Below, one piece after another: positions 1 through 12,490 of a stretch of 64,000 bases of DNA. The stretch's first letter is position 1. Each line of letters starts with the position of its first letter. Location of the stretch: the NCBI GenBank assembly GCA_011317545.1, contig WUJK01000005.1, forward strand, positions 2,356,001 to 2,420,000, in the 5' to 3' direction. The translations under genes were made by a program, and so were the position numbers. The notes under the pieces are model-generated. The model searched no databases, was not told the origin of the DNA, and saw only the letters and a program-made list of their open reading frames with translations. This DNA comes from Coniella vitis (Eukaryota; Ascomycota; Sordariomycetes; Diaporthales; Schizoparmaceae).

Positions 1-2
1 CT

Positions 3-3000
3 TCGCGCTCCCCATCGATGCTCCCCCGCAAAACTTCGACCCCTTCGTCACAGAGGACGACGCCGGACCCGAATCGCAAGTCTTATAGTTCCGTGTCCGC
101 CACCTCCTTGACCAGCAACAACACTGTGCGAACATCTACTGGATCCCTGCAACCGCGCATCGCTCAATCTGGACCTTCTCGCTTGCCTGCCCCGAAATCC
201 ATGAACAGCATTCCAGCCGCTACCGAGGAAGACGAAGATGTGCCTCCGGTACCTGCAATTCCCAAGGCATACGAGTCGCCCAAGGACAGTCCAGCTGAAT
301 TGACGTTCTTGGATAAGCGAAAGTCGAATCTGGGCTTGGACTCTAGTAGCCTCCGCAGCACTTCGACGGGTAGCTTGTCAGGACCTTCTCTACCAGAAAA
401 ATCAAAGATGCAGCGCAAGCAGAGTCTGCGGAAGCCTGTGCCGAATACCAGCGTCGAGCCCGACAAGAAAACGCAGCCAGAGAGAACACAGCCGGTCCAG
501 CCCAGGCGGAATCTCAAGTCAATGGCTCTACCACCGCTTACAGTAGGGCCACTTAGCACACCGACAGTCAACAAGATTGCCAAGCTACAACTGCATGATT
601 CGAGCCAAGTCGAGGGAAAGGTCAACTTTTCTCCACCAGCGCGGCAGACAGCAAAGACACCATCGACGCCCATGACAGCCTCCAAAACGACCTTTTTCCC
701 CAAACGCAAAGAGCTTGCCCACTATCGCAGCACCAGCTCTGTGCATCAAGCCAACAGGCAAAGTAGTCCGTTTGCTGACACGAGTAGCGCCGAGTCCACA
801 AATGGCAGTGTCATGAAGGCGTCAGTCTCGCCCTATCTTTCTTCTTCGGTGCCGAAAGAAGGGGGCTTCGAGCAGGCCTACTTCAAACGTTCTCAGACCG
901 GCAGCGACCTGCGCAAGAGCGAAGAATCCACCAACCACTCGGCCGCGCACTCGAAACCATCAGGCCCACGCGCACCCAGACAAACACCAAAAGCAGTCGC
1001 CAAGCCAGTTGCCAAAATCAACACAAAATCTCCGGTTCAGCCATCCAGCCCCGAGGAGCCTCAGACGCCATCGTCCATGACGACCTTGCGACGGAAATTG
1101 TCCTTGTCTTGGAAACGAAGCAGTTCCAAGACGGAGAAGCATCCCGAGAATGCCCATGCAAAACACGACGCCATGCCTCCGCCGCGTCTTCCAATTTCCG
1201 CCACCACAGGCAGTTCGGTGGCATCAGCCAAGACCGGAAGCCCTAGTGTGCCGACAAAATCTGGCACGCAGCAACATGATGCTGCACGACGAAAGGCTTC
1301 TAGTGCGAGTTTGAATGCCAGCGCGCAACACCACAGCAGGAACAAGAGCGATACTACTGGCGCATCGATAGCACAGGGCGCTGCAGCTCGCCAGGTCAAG
1401 GCTGACGGTGCAGACAACGCTGGGACACGGCAAGCTGCGACAGCTTCCACCTCTGTCATGCAGAAATTTCTCCGGTCAAAGGCTTCGACGAACAAGATGT
1501 TGCAGAATGAGTTGACCTTCACTGCGGATTTGGACAAGGATGATTTGATTGCCGAAGAAGAGATGAGGAAACTAGGAAGCCGACGCAAAGAGACGGAGCT
1601 TGCAGCCAAGACCCTCGACACGCTTCGGAGACGAGCCACGCCAAAGGAGCGTGTAAGCCCCCAAGATGCTATTCGTATAGCGATCCTGAACATTTATGAA
1701 AGAGGAGAAATCATTGATTACAAGGATGTCTTCTTTTGCGGCACCCAAAACGCACAAAAGGTTGTCGGCGATCTCCATTCCAAAGCTCCCAACTTTGGTT
1801 ACGACGATGACCGCGGCGATTACAGCATTGTCATTGGAGATCACCTTGCCTATCGATATGAAATTGTTGATGTCCTCGGAAAAGGAAGCTTTGGCCAGGT
1901 TGTGCGATGTATTGACCACAAGACGGGCGCCCTTGTTGCTGTCAAGATCATTAGAAATAAGAAGCGTTTCCACCAACAGGCTTTGGTGGAAGTCAACATT
2001 CTGCAAAAGCTTCGCGAATGGGTAAGCGATTCTAGATGTTGAATTTGGCCACTGCGCGCTCTATGCTGACGGTTTCGACTCTTTAGGATCCCAAAAACAG
2101 ACACAGCATGGTCAATTTCACCCACAGCTTCTACTTCCGCGAACATTTATGCATCTCTACCGAACTGCTCGACATGAACCTCTACGAATTTATCAAGGCC
2201 AATGCTTTCCGTGGCTTTTCCCTTAAAATGATCAGGCGCTTCACAAAACAAATGCTCAGCTCTCTGAATTTATTGAAGCAAAAGAAGGTCATCCACTGCG
2301 ATCTCAAGCCCGAGAATATCCTTCTACGGCACCCGTTGCATACCGAGCTCAAGGTCATCGACTTTGGCTCCAGCTGTTTTGAAAATGAGAAAGTTTACAC
2401 ATATATCCAGTCCCGATTCTACCGATCTCCCGAAGTCATCCTCGGCATGTCTTATGGCTTGCCAATCGACATGTGGAGTCTTGGCTGCATCTTGGCCGAA
2501 CTCTATACAGGTGTCCCCATCTTTCCAGGCGAAAACGAGCAGGAGCAATTAGCCTGCATCATGGAGGTTTTTGGGCCCCCAGAAAAGCATTTGATCGAGA
2601 AGAGCACTCGCAAGAAGCTCTTTTTCGACTCAATGGGCAAGCCTCGCCTCACAGTCTCGTCAAAAGGCAGAAGGAGGCGTCCTTCCTCGAAGACATTGCA
2701 ACAGGCTCTCAAGTGTGACGATGAGGCATTCTTGGACTTTATAGCGCGCTGTCTAAGGTGGGATCCTGACCGACGAATGAAACCCGAGGAAGCCATTCGC
2801 CACGAATTCATTACAGGCCAAAAGATGCCACCTCCGGCTCCCCGCATGGCCACCGTTCGCGAACAGTCACCAATCAAGCGTCACAACACCATTTCCACCC
2901 CTCGACCCTTACCTGAGCCACCAGCCGCAGCCGCCAGTATGCGCGTCAGTTCCAACATTCGCCCTGTCAAAGATGCCCCAGGTGTTTTCAGCATTAGTTC

Positions 3001-3217
3001 CAGTCCGGTCAAGACAAACACTGCGGCAGCAGCCCACACGCGACGGCCGTCTGGCGTCTATACAATCCCGCCGAAGCGTACCAACACGGTGGCCACAGTC
3101 GGTATTGGGGCGCCCATAGGGAGCAATCTACCAAGAGCAGCAGGTCGTAGTGTTAGTGCTAAGCAGGATCTGGCATCAGCAGGGGCCACAGCTGCCATGG
3201 CTAGTCGGCGTGCCTAG
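3..3217 (+). CDS. pom1: DYRK-family protein kinase, Pom1-like (5' partial)
   Basis: Dual-specificity tyrosine-regulated kinase of the Pom1 group, which in fission yeast sets polarity and couples cell length to mitotic entry from the cell ends. Two exons, 3-2021 and 2087-3217, are joined across a 65-base intron (GTAAGC...TTTAG), restoring REW|DPKNR. Counting from the ATG at 18, the long basic, Ser/Pro-rich N-terminus is followed by the kinase domain from about residue 612. Visible are the glycine loop LGKGSFGQV, the VAVK lysine at 643, the catalytic HCDLKPEN with Asp740, DFG at 760-762, and the activation-loop YTY at 772-774 followed by IQSRFYRSPE. YxY plus SRFYRSPE is the DYRK signature. The frame is open upstream of the ATG at 18 to the window edge and Pom1 proteins are usually longer, so the true start probably lies outside. 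The C-terminal 150 residues are low-complexity. The kinase family is certain; the orthology is an inference. Confidence 0.9.
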
Positions 3218-5381
3218 GGGACACCAGTCACAAACCCAAGCCGGTTGAGGTACTCTCTTGGTGCATAGGAAACTAAGCCAGATACACTACAGAATTGAAG
3301 TTCCTTTTCTCTCAATAGTGCAAGATAGGCAAGAGGGAAGGTGTTGTTGGAAGCTTGGCATATTCACTAGACATTATTCATCATTCATGGCTTTTGCATT
3401 AAATTGTCGGGCATTGGGGGTTCTTGTTGAGTTTAATGATGGCACGGCGTCGGCTCGACATGATATTGGCTTGGCTTGGCTTGACATGATATGGGTGCGT
3501 ATATGTTGGTTTTTGGGGTGGCATTCGATCAATCCATGATGTTGGCGACAAAGGTTCAATGGTTTCTTATTCTTCATTAAAGGCATCATCAGACAACACA
3601 CAGTCTAGGAATATTAGGACAACAACTTTTTTCTTCTGTGCCTTCTTTCTCCTCTTTTTGTGGACGTTGCAAATGTGGTCTATTGGTGTTCTGGGGGTTT
3701 CATTTATATACTCCTTTTTCCACGTACTACAGCCAGCCTATTATATTGCCACCGCAGGATAGCAGGAGAGAGAAGGGAAACAGTTAGGTCTATAGGAAGC
3801 AATACAGGGTATCTGCCTATATTCCTTTTTGTGACTCTGTTTACTGATTTGTTTGGGCTGGTTTTTGATCTTCCTAAGTTCATTAGGACACCCTTTCACC
3901 TTTATGTCCTCAAATGCTTTAGTCAGTTGCGAGTGGTCAACTTTTAGGTGAAGCAAAAAGGGCCTAGTGATCGATTGATATGCCAATGCTAACGTCCCAG
4001 TGAATTAAGTATAGACTGGGAATCTCGATATATGTAATATATAAGGAGGGATATTGGCGACTACTTAGTCTATGATGCTAATTCTTATGCGATACTAGTT
4101 TCATTCTTTTCGCCAAAGAATGCTATTGGATAAGGTAGTCTACGTTCTCTATAATTCACAACCAACCCTAGGAACCATTACATTACTCACAGATTACATC
4201 CTCACCAACATTTTCGGGGACTTGTTATAGTCAAAAGAGAAGAGAAGAGGAGGAGTGGAAACGGCTTGGGAGGCAAAGGTCCCTGCGCCGAGAACGCTCC
4301 TTCAACAACCCAAAACCCCCTTCTGTAAGTATGCTGTGCGCATGCCAGAGCCTCATCCTACTCATCCCTACGGTTTTGCCATTGTGTACATCGTAGAGCC
4401 CGTTGAATATCAACTTACCTTTGAGGTTAACCAGACTCATATAATATAACGCAGAAACAGTTTAAGCTCTATCCTATATGGTATGCTTGCCTCTGAAATA
4501 CCTAGAACAGTTATATAATTTTGTTTCTCTCCTTTACTACTGGTATATGGCCATCAATTGATTTTCATGCAGTATTGCTTGCTACCGTGACTTTGGGTCT
4601 TCGCGCTGGATAGGGATGGAATTGTTAATAACGGAAAGGAAACATGCTATATATATTGCGTGAAGATAGATAGAAATATAGTGCTAGACTACAGTTGATC
4701 CTGAACCGTCCTAAGTGAATAAATTAATTCAATTACTATAACCTCATTCATAGCAAATTCGTGAAACCAGTTTGGAAAATGATATTCTCGACTTGAGCAG
4801 AAGAATCTGTCAGGCCAAGTAAGCTTTTCAATAACAATAAGTCTTCTCTCTAACCGTTGTTTTCATGGAAGAGTCTTGACCGTAATTACTGCAATATCAT
4901 ATAACACTGCTCGATATTCAAATACAAAAAGGCAAAATAAGCTTCAGCTGAAGACAATGGTAAATTTGTATTTGCTCCCCGCTGAGGCTGCTTTTACAAG
5001 TACCTCTTGGAAGGAAATTCATCCTAATAGACTCATATTGGTATTTCCAACAAGAAATGGCCAGTGCCATACATATATATGATTATTCACCATCGATATT
5101 GAGCCAAAGCGCTTAACAAAGAGGAAGCACATATTCTTTATATATTACCTGTTGAACGCACCCATCCGTCACTAATGAATACAGAGTTTGAGAATCCTCA
5201 TCCTCTTGCGCAACACAGAAGACTTGAGTCGTGCTAGAATTATATTCCTTCTAAAAGACCCGCAGTACCCCCACCCTGACAAATTCTTACTCAAAAATAA
5301 CCATCTCAAAGTTGCGTAACACGTTTTTCACCTCTCTCCCCAAAAAATCGGATTAGAAAAAGCAAAAGGTAATGACATCCT
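3218..5381. other. Gene-free, AT-rich intergenic stretch
   Basis: About 2.2 kb between the kinase stop and the tRNA-Asn gene. Open frames here are under 100 codons, unlike any family I know, and interrupted. From about 3,560 to 5,150 the sequence is visibly richer in A/T and in TA steps than the flanking coding DNA. That would fit a decayed repeat mutated by RIP, but I found no terminal repeats or transposase remnant. The first part must carry the kinase 3' UTR. Confidence 0.5.
5357..5367 (-). terminator. Pol III terminator of tRNA-Asn
   Basis: On the minus strand, runs of four and five T (complement of 5364-5367 and 5357-5361) begin 15 bases after the tRNA 3' end. T-runs of this length stop RNA polymerase III. 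Confidence 0.65.
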
Positions 5382-5511
5382 CTCCCCCGCGTGGGCTCGA
5401 ACCACGAACCTCCTGATGTATATCTCTTCCAAGTCAACCAAGTCTTGTGAATTGGTGGATTCGAATATTTGGATAACAGTCAGACGCGCTAGCCAATTGC
5501 GCCACGGAGGA
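5382..5511 (-). tRNA. tRNA-Asn (GUU) with a 56-base intron
   Basis: The transcript folds as a full cloverleaf. The acceptor stem pairs TCCTCCG (complement of 5505-5511) with CGGGGGA (5383-5389), with one G-T pair. The D arm is GCGC-loop-GCGC. The anticodon stem TCTGA pairs with TCAGG, and the T arm is CGTGG-TTCGAGC-CCACG. The anticodon loop reads C-T-GTT-A-A, giving anticodon GTT (complement of 5475-5477), which decodes AAC/AAT, so the charge is asparagine. The intron lies at the canonical site after position 37, at 5418-5473. CCA is not encoded, as expected in eukaryotes. The A and B boxes coincide with the D and T arms. The identity is secure; the intron edges could shift by a base. Confidence 0.92.
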
Positions 5512-5986
5512 TGTCTTTGTCGGTTGACGTCGGGGTTTGGAAAAGTGGTTATATAGTTGTGGTGGAGAAGAAAAATTAATCCATCCATGCTAACTGCTCA
5601 CAAGGGAGGAGGAGCCCATAATCACACACTCGTGGTTTGGGATGATTTCAGCAAAGCTTTTCAACAAGCGATGCTGACAGCTTCAGAAGAGCTCTTTTGT
5701 GACGTTCTTGATACAATATTGCACCAAGGCGCGAACTTACTTCAGATTGGAGCTGCTCAAATCACCTGTCAAGTGTGATTGCAAACCTTCATGGAATCAA
5801 TAATCTCATCAGTCATCCAGTTCCTAGATCCGCTATGGTCCTGTTTGCATTTTGCCAGTAGTAACAGTGACGATGCTGTTCTTCTGAAATATCTCAGCTC
5901 ATCTACACACATCACAGATGCCATTGCCCATGCTTCATTATAACCAAGATACACCCAAACACACTTTAAGAAACACCCATTATCAA
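5512..5986. other. Spacer between tRNA-Asn and 5-oxoprolinase
   Basis: Holds the tRNA upstream region and the 3' untranslated part of the 5-oxoprolinase gene. I see no gene or repeat in it. Confidence 0.5.
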
Positions 5987-8900
5987 TCACACCTGCAAGG
6001 CTGTATCCTCTCTTGCAGCATGACTTCCCTTTCGCCATGCCTGCGTTGGATCAGCAGCCTTGCGGTGCTTCTTTTCCTCTCCTACCTTACCCCAGCCACC
6101 TCCTCCAGGTGTGTTGATGATGATGCGGTCGCCGGCCTTCATGGGCGCACTGTTCTTAGCACCAAGGTTGATATGCCTTTCCACATACTCTACCTCCTCT
6201 TGCTGTTTCTCATCAGCACCAGCGCCCTGCTTCAACCGCTTCAACTGCTTCTCCCAGCTAGCCTTCTGAACCTTACGCACCCACACATTCAGTCCACATG
6301 CTGCGTCCTCGCCGCCCGCAAGCCCGTACGGATGATACACCCTCCGCTCGCTCAGAATCGACACCTGCACCGGGATCCGGAACTCGATATCCCGCACCAC
6401 GCCATCTCCACCGGTATGCTGCCCCCGACCCCCGGACCCTTTCCGAATCGAAAATTCGCGTAGCAAAACAGGATACCGCCGTTCAAAGACCTCCGAGTCG
6501 GTAATCCGCGTGTTCGTCATGTGCGTGTGCACGCCGCTCGTTCCATCCCAGTCCGGTCCGGCGCCCGAGCCGCCAGCAATCGTCTCGTAGTATCCAAACC
6601 CTTTGATCTCATCTTGGCCTGCAACGTTGCCGCCAAAGCCAAAGGTCAGATTGTTACAGTCACCTTGCGAGGCGGCGCACGCCTGAAAGGCTTTGAAAAT
6701 GACGTCTGTGACGCGTTGCGAGGTCAGCACATTACCCCCGACAACGGCGGCGTGGTCGGAGGGTGAGAGCAGCGAGTTGGGCGGGATCTTGACTCGTATG
6801 GGCTTTAGACAGCCTTGATTGAGGGGGATGTCTTCAGAGATGAGACAGCGGAGGCAGTAGATGATTGCGCTGGGTGGACTGTTAGCGGATATCTGTTTGG
6901 CATATGGAGGCTCGACGTAGGGAGACATACCTATAAGTGACAGCCTCTGGCGCATTCACATTGCCATACACCTCCACGCCTGTACCTTCAAAGTCAAACA
7001 CCGCCTCGCCCTTGTCGGCATCAATCGAGACTTTGAGCGCAATCGGACTCCCATCATCCATGTAATCCACCGCCGACAACTCCCGGCCTTCGAACTTTCT
7101 GCTCACCTCCTTCAGCAGCCTCCGCACGCAAAATTCAGCATTGTCCTGTATACTTCGCATATAGAACATGACCGTGTCGGCGCCATACTCGCCAATGAGA
7201 TTCTCGATCAGTGAGATGCCCTTTTGATTCGCGGAGACCTGCGCGCGCAAGTCATTGATATTATCTGCAAGACAGCGCGTCCCACTGCAACCCTCGTATT
7301 GCGCCGGCTCCCTGTAGAATAACTCGACAACACGGTTTTCGTTGAAGCGGCCCTCGCTGACGAGCTTCTCGCTCTTGATGGCCGCACCCTCTTGGTATAG
7401 CTCGCGTGAGTGCGGCGGCATGCTACCAGCCGTAATCCCACCAATGTCCGCATGGTGGGCGCGAGATGCGGCATAGAAAAGGATTTCCTCTCCTTTTTCG
7501 TCAAAAGCAGGCATCATGAGCGTCACGTCGGGTAAATGGGTGCCGCCGTAGGATGGGTGGTTTGAGATAATCACGTCGCCCTTTTTCAGCTTGCCCTTCC
7601 AAATCTCGGCTTGCCGTTTTACACAGGTGCCCATGGAGCCTAGATGGACGGGGAGATGGGGCGCGTTGGCCACCAAACCACCTGTTGCATCAAAGATGGC
7701 ACATGAAAAGTCGAGACGCTCTTTGACATTTGTGCTGACACTTGTCTTTTGCAGTGCTCGGCCCATCTGTTCGGCTATGGCCATGAAGCGATGGCCAAAT
7801 ATGCTGAGCAGGATAGGGTCGACCTCGCGCTTCGAATCGCCCTTGTTCGTCTCAGAGCCATCGCCGCCGCCGTCGTCGTCGTCCTGCCTGCCCTTGTTGC
7901 GGGCAATATTGATGACAACGTGCGTCCCGAGAATGACAGCCTCGGCATTGGGCGTGACAACGATGGTCTGCGTACCGTCAGCCAGCATTGCGGGCCCCTT
8001 GAGCACCGTCCCGCTGTCTAGGTCACCGAGCTTGTAAACAGGCGTGTCCTGCCGGCCGCCCTCAAAGTACACTTGCGTGCCTGAATGCTTCTTTTGCGCA
8101 TCGACATCATGCCTTTGGAGCGCCTTGAGCTGCTGGTCGACCGTCTGCTCCTCGTATGCAAAGCTCTTGCCAATACCACGCACCCGCACGTCATCCACGA
8201 TGATATCTCGATCATCCAGTGTAAACCCAAACTCGTATCGATGGTGTTTGACAAAGGCCTTATCAAATGCCCACTCGTTGCCTTCAAAATGCTCCTTGGC
8301 GTCCTCTGCGCTCGGCTTGATTATCATGAGCGCCGACTCGGTTCCCCGATAGCGCATATTGAGGTACTCTTCAAACACAATCTCATCTCCACTGAACCCT
8401 TGTGCCTGCAGCGCCGCGCGCGACTTATCTTTGAGCGTGTCCATCTTCTGCTTGAGCTCTATGATAACCCCGCTGTCCTTGGCCCCAGATGGCCAAACAG
8501 CCGACTCGGGCTCCTGCCGCTCATCAACCACATCCGCAAGCGCCATACCGTACGCAGAGAGCACCGACGAGTATCTATGCACGAGGATCTGGCGAATACC
8601 AAGCGCATCCGCAATCGCAACAGCATGCTGCCCACCCGCACCACCAAACGTCGCCAACCGATGTTTGGACGAATCGTGACCTTTGGCCTCGGTGATGGAG
8701 CGGATCGGCCGCGTCATGCTCTCATTTGCGACCGTCAGGAACCCGTACGCTACCTCATCGATGGACATCTTCTTGTCTGCCTGTTGGTTGACCTGGTCTG
8801 TCAGCTCCTGCAGGACTTTCTGGCTCGCTTCAAGATCCAGCCCTTGGTCTTCGTTCTTGCCAAATATTTTTGGGAAGAATTCCGGGAGAAGGCGGCCGAG

Positions 8901-10184
8901 GTAGAGATTTGCGTCGGTGACCGTCGCTGGACCACCTTTACGGTAGCATGCTGGGCCTGGATGTGCGCCGGCCGACTCTGGACCGACAACGAAAAGACCA
9001 TTCTTGAAGAAGAGACGCGAACCGCCGCCGGCTGCAACCGTGTTGATATCCAGCTGCGGCGACTGAATAGTGACGCCCGCTGTGGTTGTCTCAAATGTGT
9101 GGTCGTAGCGGCCCTCGCCATACCGCGAGACATCGGTGCTTGTCCCACCCATGTCAAATCCAATCACGGGAATCTTGGTGTCTGGATCGTAGGATGTGAT
9201 GGCGTATCCCACGACACCACCCGCCGGACCAGACAAGATAGCCTTGAGGCCTGTGAACTTTTCCACGTCTACCAGGCCGCCATCACTCTGCATAAACTCG
9301 CACCGTGCTCCTTTGTCGCCGGCTTCGTGCTTGACGCTCTCTGTGCCGAGCCCACCCTCGAAGCCTCTCTGGAACCCGTCAATGTACTTTTTAATGGCCG
9401 GGGTAAGGTAGGCATCCGCACAGACAGACGTCGCTCTCGACACGAGCTTGATCATTGGCATGAGCTCGGAACTGAGCGAAACATGCTGAAACCCAATCTC
9501 CTTTGCGACCTTGCCAATCATAGCCTCGTGGTCGGGAAACGTATAGGCGTGCATCAAACACACGGCGATGCTGCGGATGCCATTGTCGTACACCTTTTGC
9601 AGTTGCCGGCGGATCTTCTGCTCGTCAGGCCGCTCCAGGATGCGTACCGCCTCACCTGACAAGCCCATGACGAGTTCCGACTTGCCTGCTTCAGCCGTAC
9701 CGGCCTTGGCCTCAGCCTTGGTGGCACGGCGGGTAGGATCCTCGGCATAGTCTTCAAGGGTGACGCGCTCGTCAATCTCGATAACCTCCGAGTAAAGTAC
9801 GTCGGGCTTGTGGATGGCGAGATCGAATATTTTGGGCCGCGACTGGTTGCCAATAATGAGACAGTCACGGAAGCCCTTGGTGACAACAAGGGCAATAGTC
9901 TCGCCCTTGCGCTCGAGTAGCGCGTTGGTGGCGACTGTGGTGCCCATGCGGATCGACTCGATCTGAGACGTGTCGAGGGCCTCCCCGCGCGGGATCTCGC
10001 GCTTGAGGAAATGCGACATGATGCGGCGGATACCCTCGAGAGGGGCATCGTCATAGTTGGCCGGGTCCTCGGACAGTAGCTTGATGACGATGTCATCGCT
10101 GTTGAGGTTGCCCACGCAGTCTGTAAAGGTTCCTCCCCTGTCAATAGCTATGCGAATGCCTCTCTGTTTTGAGGAAGAGCCCAT
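5987..10184 (-). CDS. 5-oxoprolinase (ATP-hydrolysing), fused HyuA-HyuB type
   Basis: Cytosolic enzyme that opens 5-oxo-L-proline to L-glutamate with ATP, a step of the gamma-glutamyl (glutathione) cycle. Exon 1 is 10184-6931 and exon 2 is 6869-5987. The 61-base intron (GTATGT...CCCAG) restores VTYSAIIYCLRCL, a conserved stretch of the family. The product has 1378 residues. The N-terminal hydantoinase-A part shows the phosphate-binding RGGTFTD (residues 16-22) and the internal FDMGGTSTDVSRY. The C-terminal hydantoinase-B part starts after an acidic, low-complexity linker (DDDDGGGDGSE) at DPILLSIFGHRF and includes SNHPSYGGTHLPDVTL and the glycine-rich TPGGGGWG near the end. Eukaryotic 5-oxoprolinases join both halves in about 1,290 residues, so the architecture is normal and slightly long. 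A hydantoinase with another substrate is the alternative, but fused A/B proteins in fungi are generally 5-oxoprolinases. Confidence 0.93.
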
Positions 10185-11530
10185 GGTGCGATTTGGTTTG
10201 TACGGCAGCTATTTTGAATGGCTTATGGAGTGAAGAGCAAGAGACGACAGGGAGACAGCATATGGTATCAAGTGATGTTACTGAAGCTCGAGGACAAACA
10301 TGGCACGGGAATACTTTTGTACACTTGGTGGACTAAGGATATTGTTCGGGCAAAAGAAAGATGAAAATTAGTCTCTTTTGGCCGTTATAATGAACAAGAC
10401 ACTTGGACCAAGAAGCAAGAACGTCCTTTTACGCAGCAGACCGTGACAGATATGTGAAATAGCAGAAGGAAGCCTCACCGGCCAGCGCGGGACATTCGAC
10501 GGTGTCGTCATGGCCGAACCGGCGAGGGGCTTGCTTATCTTATCGCGGCTCCGGCGCGCCGGCTCTTGCAGGCATCGTCGGGATTCTACTCCGACAGGCT
10601 GGGCCACCGCAAGTCGACATTGGTTGCTTAAGGAGACTTGGAAGATCATTGCAAGATGAAGAATAGCATTGCTTTTGTGTGGCTGCTGTATTGAATCCGC
10701 CAGGGCTAAATTGGTCGCCTGTTGTCTATCGATGCTAATCAGTGGTAGATGCCGGTTTACGGCTCAACTTCAGTACGCGTCCGTATCGAATATTGCTCAA
10801 TATCGCTCAGGTTGGCTAGCTGCTGGAAGGCCGGACATGACAATTTGACATCCCGATGCCGAGGTTTCTCGGGTCTCAAATGAGTCAATGAACTCGTGTG
10901 ATGCTTGTGGCTCGTTCTAAGCCGCTTGATGGGGGGTATTCTGTCTTGTTCTGTCATCCTCGAAAGAGCAGGCTCGTCGGGTCACGTAGTAGTCATTGCT
11001 CGACCCGCTCGTATCGCGGTGGTATTGCCAGCGGGCTGCCGATGTGTTGAGCACTAGGTGCAAAGTGTAGTGCGTTATCTCAGCATAAGCTTGCCACTTC
11101 GGTGGTCTAATACGGAGCTTTCTCTGGGAGGGCTGATGGAAATGGTTCGACAGAGGCCCACCATGAACATATCCTTGAACAACTTTGACGTTAGCACAGC
11201 TGATTACAATGACAAGTCTCAAAATCAAGTCTCGCATGGTTGGGAAGGGTGACTTCAGCTGGTTGAGAAGATTTTTTTTGACGCGGTGTTTGTCGTCACT
11301 GCCCCGATGCCTGCATGGTATCAATCCCATGGAGGAGCGTTGCTTTGTTGGCCCCGCGGCGTTCATCATGGTCAAGTAGAATCTGGGAAATGGAGATGGG
11401 TGTGTAGGAGCTCACCTTAAGTGTATTGATCCCAACCTAGTAATGCCTCCATGGCCAAATGCACGTCTGCGGACCAATCGAACGTCCACCACTAGCAGAT
11501 CTCTGTTGTAATGCCTACCACTCGCCCGCT
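10185..11530. other. Upstream region of 5-oxoprolinase and 3' region of RRP7
   Basis: 1.35 kb between two minus-strand genes, so it carries the 5-oxoprolinase promoter and 5' UTR and the Rrp7 trailer. Open frames of 60-150 codons occur on both strands, but none resembles a protein I know and they overlap one another. No TATA box is obvious close to the ATG at 10184. Confidence 0.5.
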
Positions 11531-12490
11531 TCACTTCTCGGGTCTGAAATTACCACGCTTCTGTCTCATAGCCTGCACCTTCCTGCGATCCTCATCAAAC
11601 TTCTTGACCAACTCAGCCTGTTCAGCCTTCTTCTTCTCACGCAACTGGAACCGGTAGAAATTGCCCATCTCGTCCTTCTTCTTCTGCTCCTTCTCGAGCA
11701 TCTTGCGTCTGGCTTCCTCGGCCTCGTCTCGTCGTGCCGGAGCAGTGCGGCTGGCCTTTGTGACGGTCACGAATCCATCCTCGTCCGGCTCGTTGCGCAA
11801 TCGCTTGGCCAGCTCGGCAGCGTCCTTCTCCTTGCGGTTATAGACGGTGAAGAAGGCATCGACCGACTGTTGTAGCAGTTCTGCGGGTGGGTACGCCAGC
11901 TTGTTGTGAGCGGCCAGCCACTGCGAGCCCAGCGCAGGCACCTTTTCTTGCACACCCTCTCCCCAGACAGGATACTTTTTTGACTTGTGGGCCTTGGCTA
12001 TGGCCTTGAGCACAAGCTCGACGCTCTTGTCATCGGCCAGGAGAAGAACGGCGGTGCTTCCGCTTCGATGCAGCGGCCGGGTCCATGTCGAGGGAAGCCG
12101 TGCGATACCTTCTTCCACGTTGTTGTCAGAGTCGTCATCTGAATCGGCAAACTCGCTGCGCTTCCGCTTCTTGGAGACCAGGGCTGCTAGCCGTGCGGCT
12201 TCTGCAGGCTCGAAGGAGACAGCCGAGACCTTCTTGTCGGTAGGAAATTGTATCGACTCGAAGCGGCCTGGGCCGACGAGGGATGCTATTATTGCGCGAA
12301 AGTGAGGTTCTGTGCTGTCGGCAGGGACGTTTGTAACAAAAAGACTGCGGGCATCGTCGGGCGAAGGGTTCTTTGGCTCATGGCGGCGTACGTAGAGGCA
12401 GTGAGTGGCCGCGTGGGGAAAAGATGGTAGCGGTGGTATTCTCAACGGCAGGACCGAGAAGTCACCAATCGTCTTGGGAAGTGGCACCAT
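11531..12490 (-). CDS. RRP7: Ribosomal RNA-processing protein 7
   Basis: Nucleolar factor of the small-subunit processome. In yeast Rrp7 belongs to the UTP-C/CK2 subcomplex needed for 18S rRNA maturation. It is a single exon of 319 residues. The N-terminal part (ATHCLYVRRHEPK, then ARSLFVTNVPADST) forms the RRM-like fold of the family, followed by an acidic patch (SDDDSDNN) and a mixed helical middle. The C-terminus is the diagnostic Rrp7 region, a charged helix (RRKMLEKEQKKKDEMGNFY, then LREKKKAEQ) ending in MRQKRGNFRPEK. The start at 12490 is chosen because MVPLPKTIGDF begins the conserved part. The frame stays open upstream to 12868, but those residues are unlike the family. The gene lies head to head with the MFS transporter, 705 bases apart. 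Confidence 0.9.
   Translation of the reverse strand: MVPLPKTIGDFSVLPLRIPPLPSFPHAATHCLYVRRHEPKNPSPDDARSLFVTNVPADSTEPHFRAIIASLVGPGRFESIQFPTDKKVSAVSFEPAEAARLAALVSKKRKRSEFADSDDDSDNNVEEGIARLPSTWTRPLHRSGSTAVLLLADDKSVELVLKAIAKAHKSKKYPVWGEGVQEKVPALGSQWLAAHNKLAYPPAELLQQSVDAFFTVYNRKEKDAAELAKRLRNEPDEDGFVTVTKASRTAPARRDEAEEARRKMLEKEQKKKDEMGNFYRFQLREKKKAEQAELVKKFDEDRRKVQAMRQKRGNFRPEK

Noticed and set aside
5328..5588. 86-codon minus-strand frame over the tRNA
   Set aside because: It is the tRNA-Asn gene with its intron read as protein.
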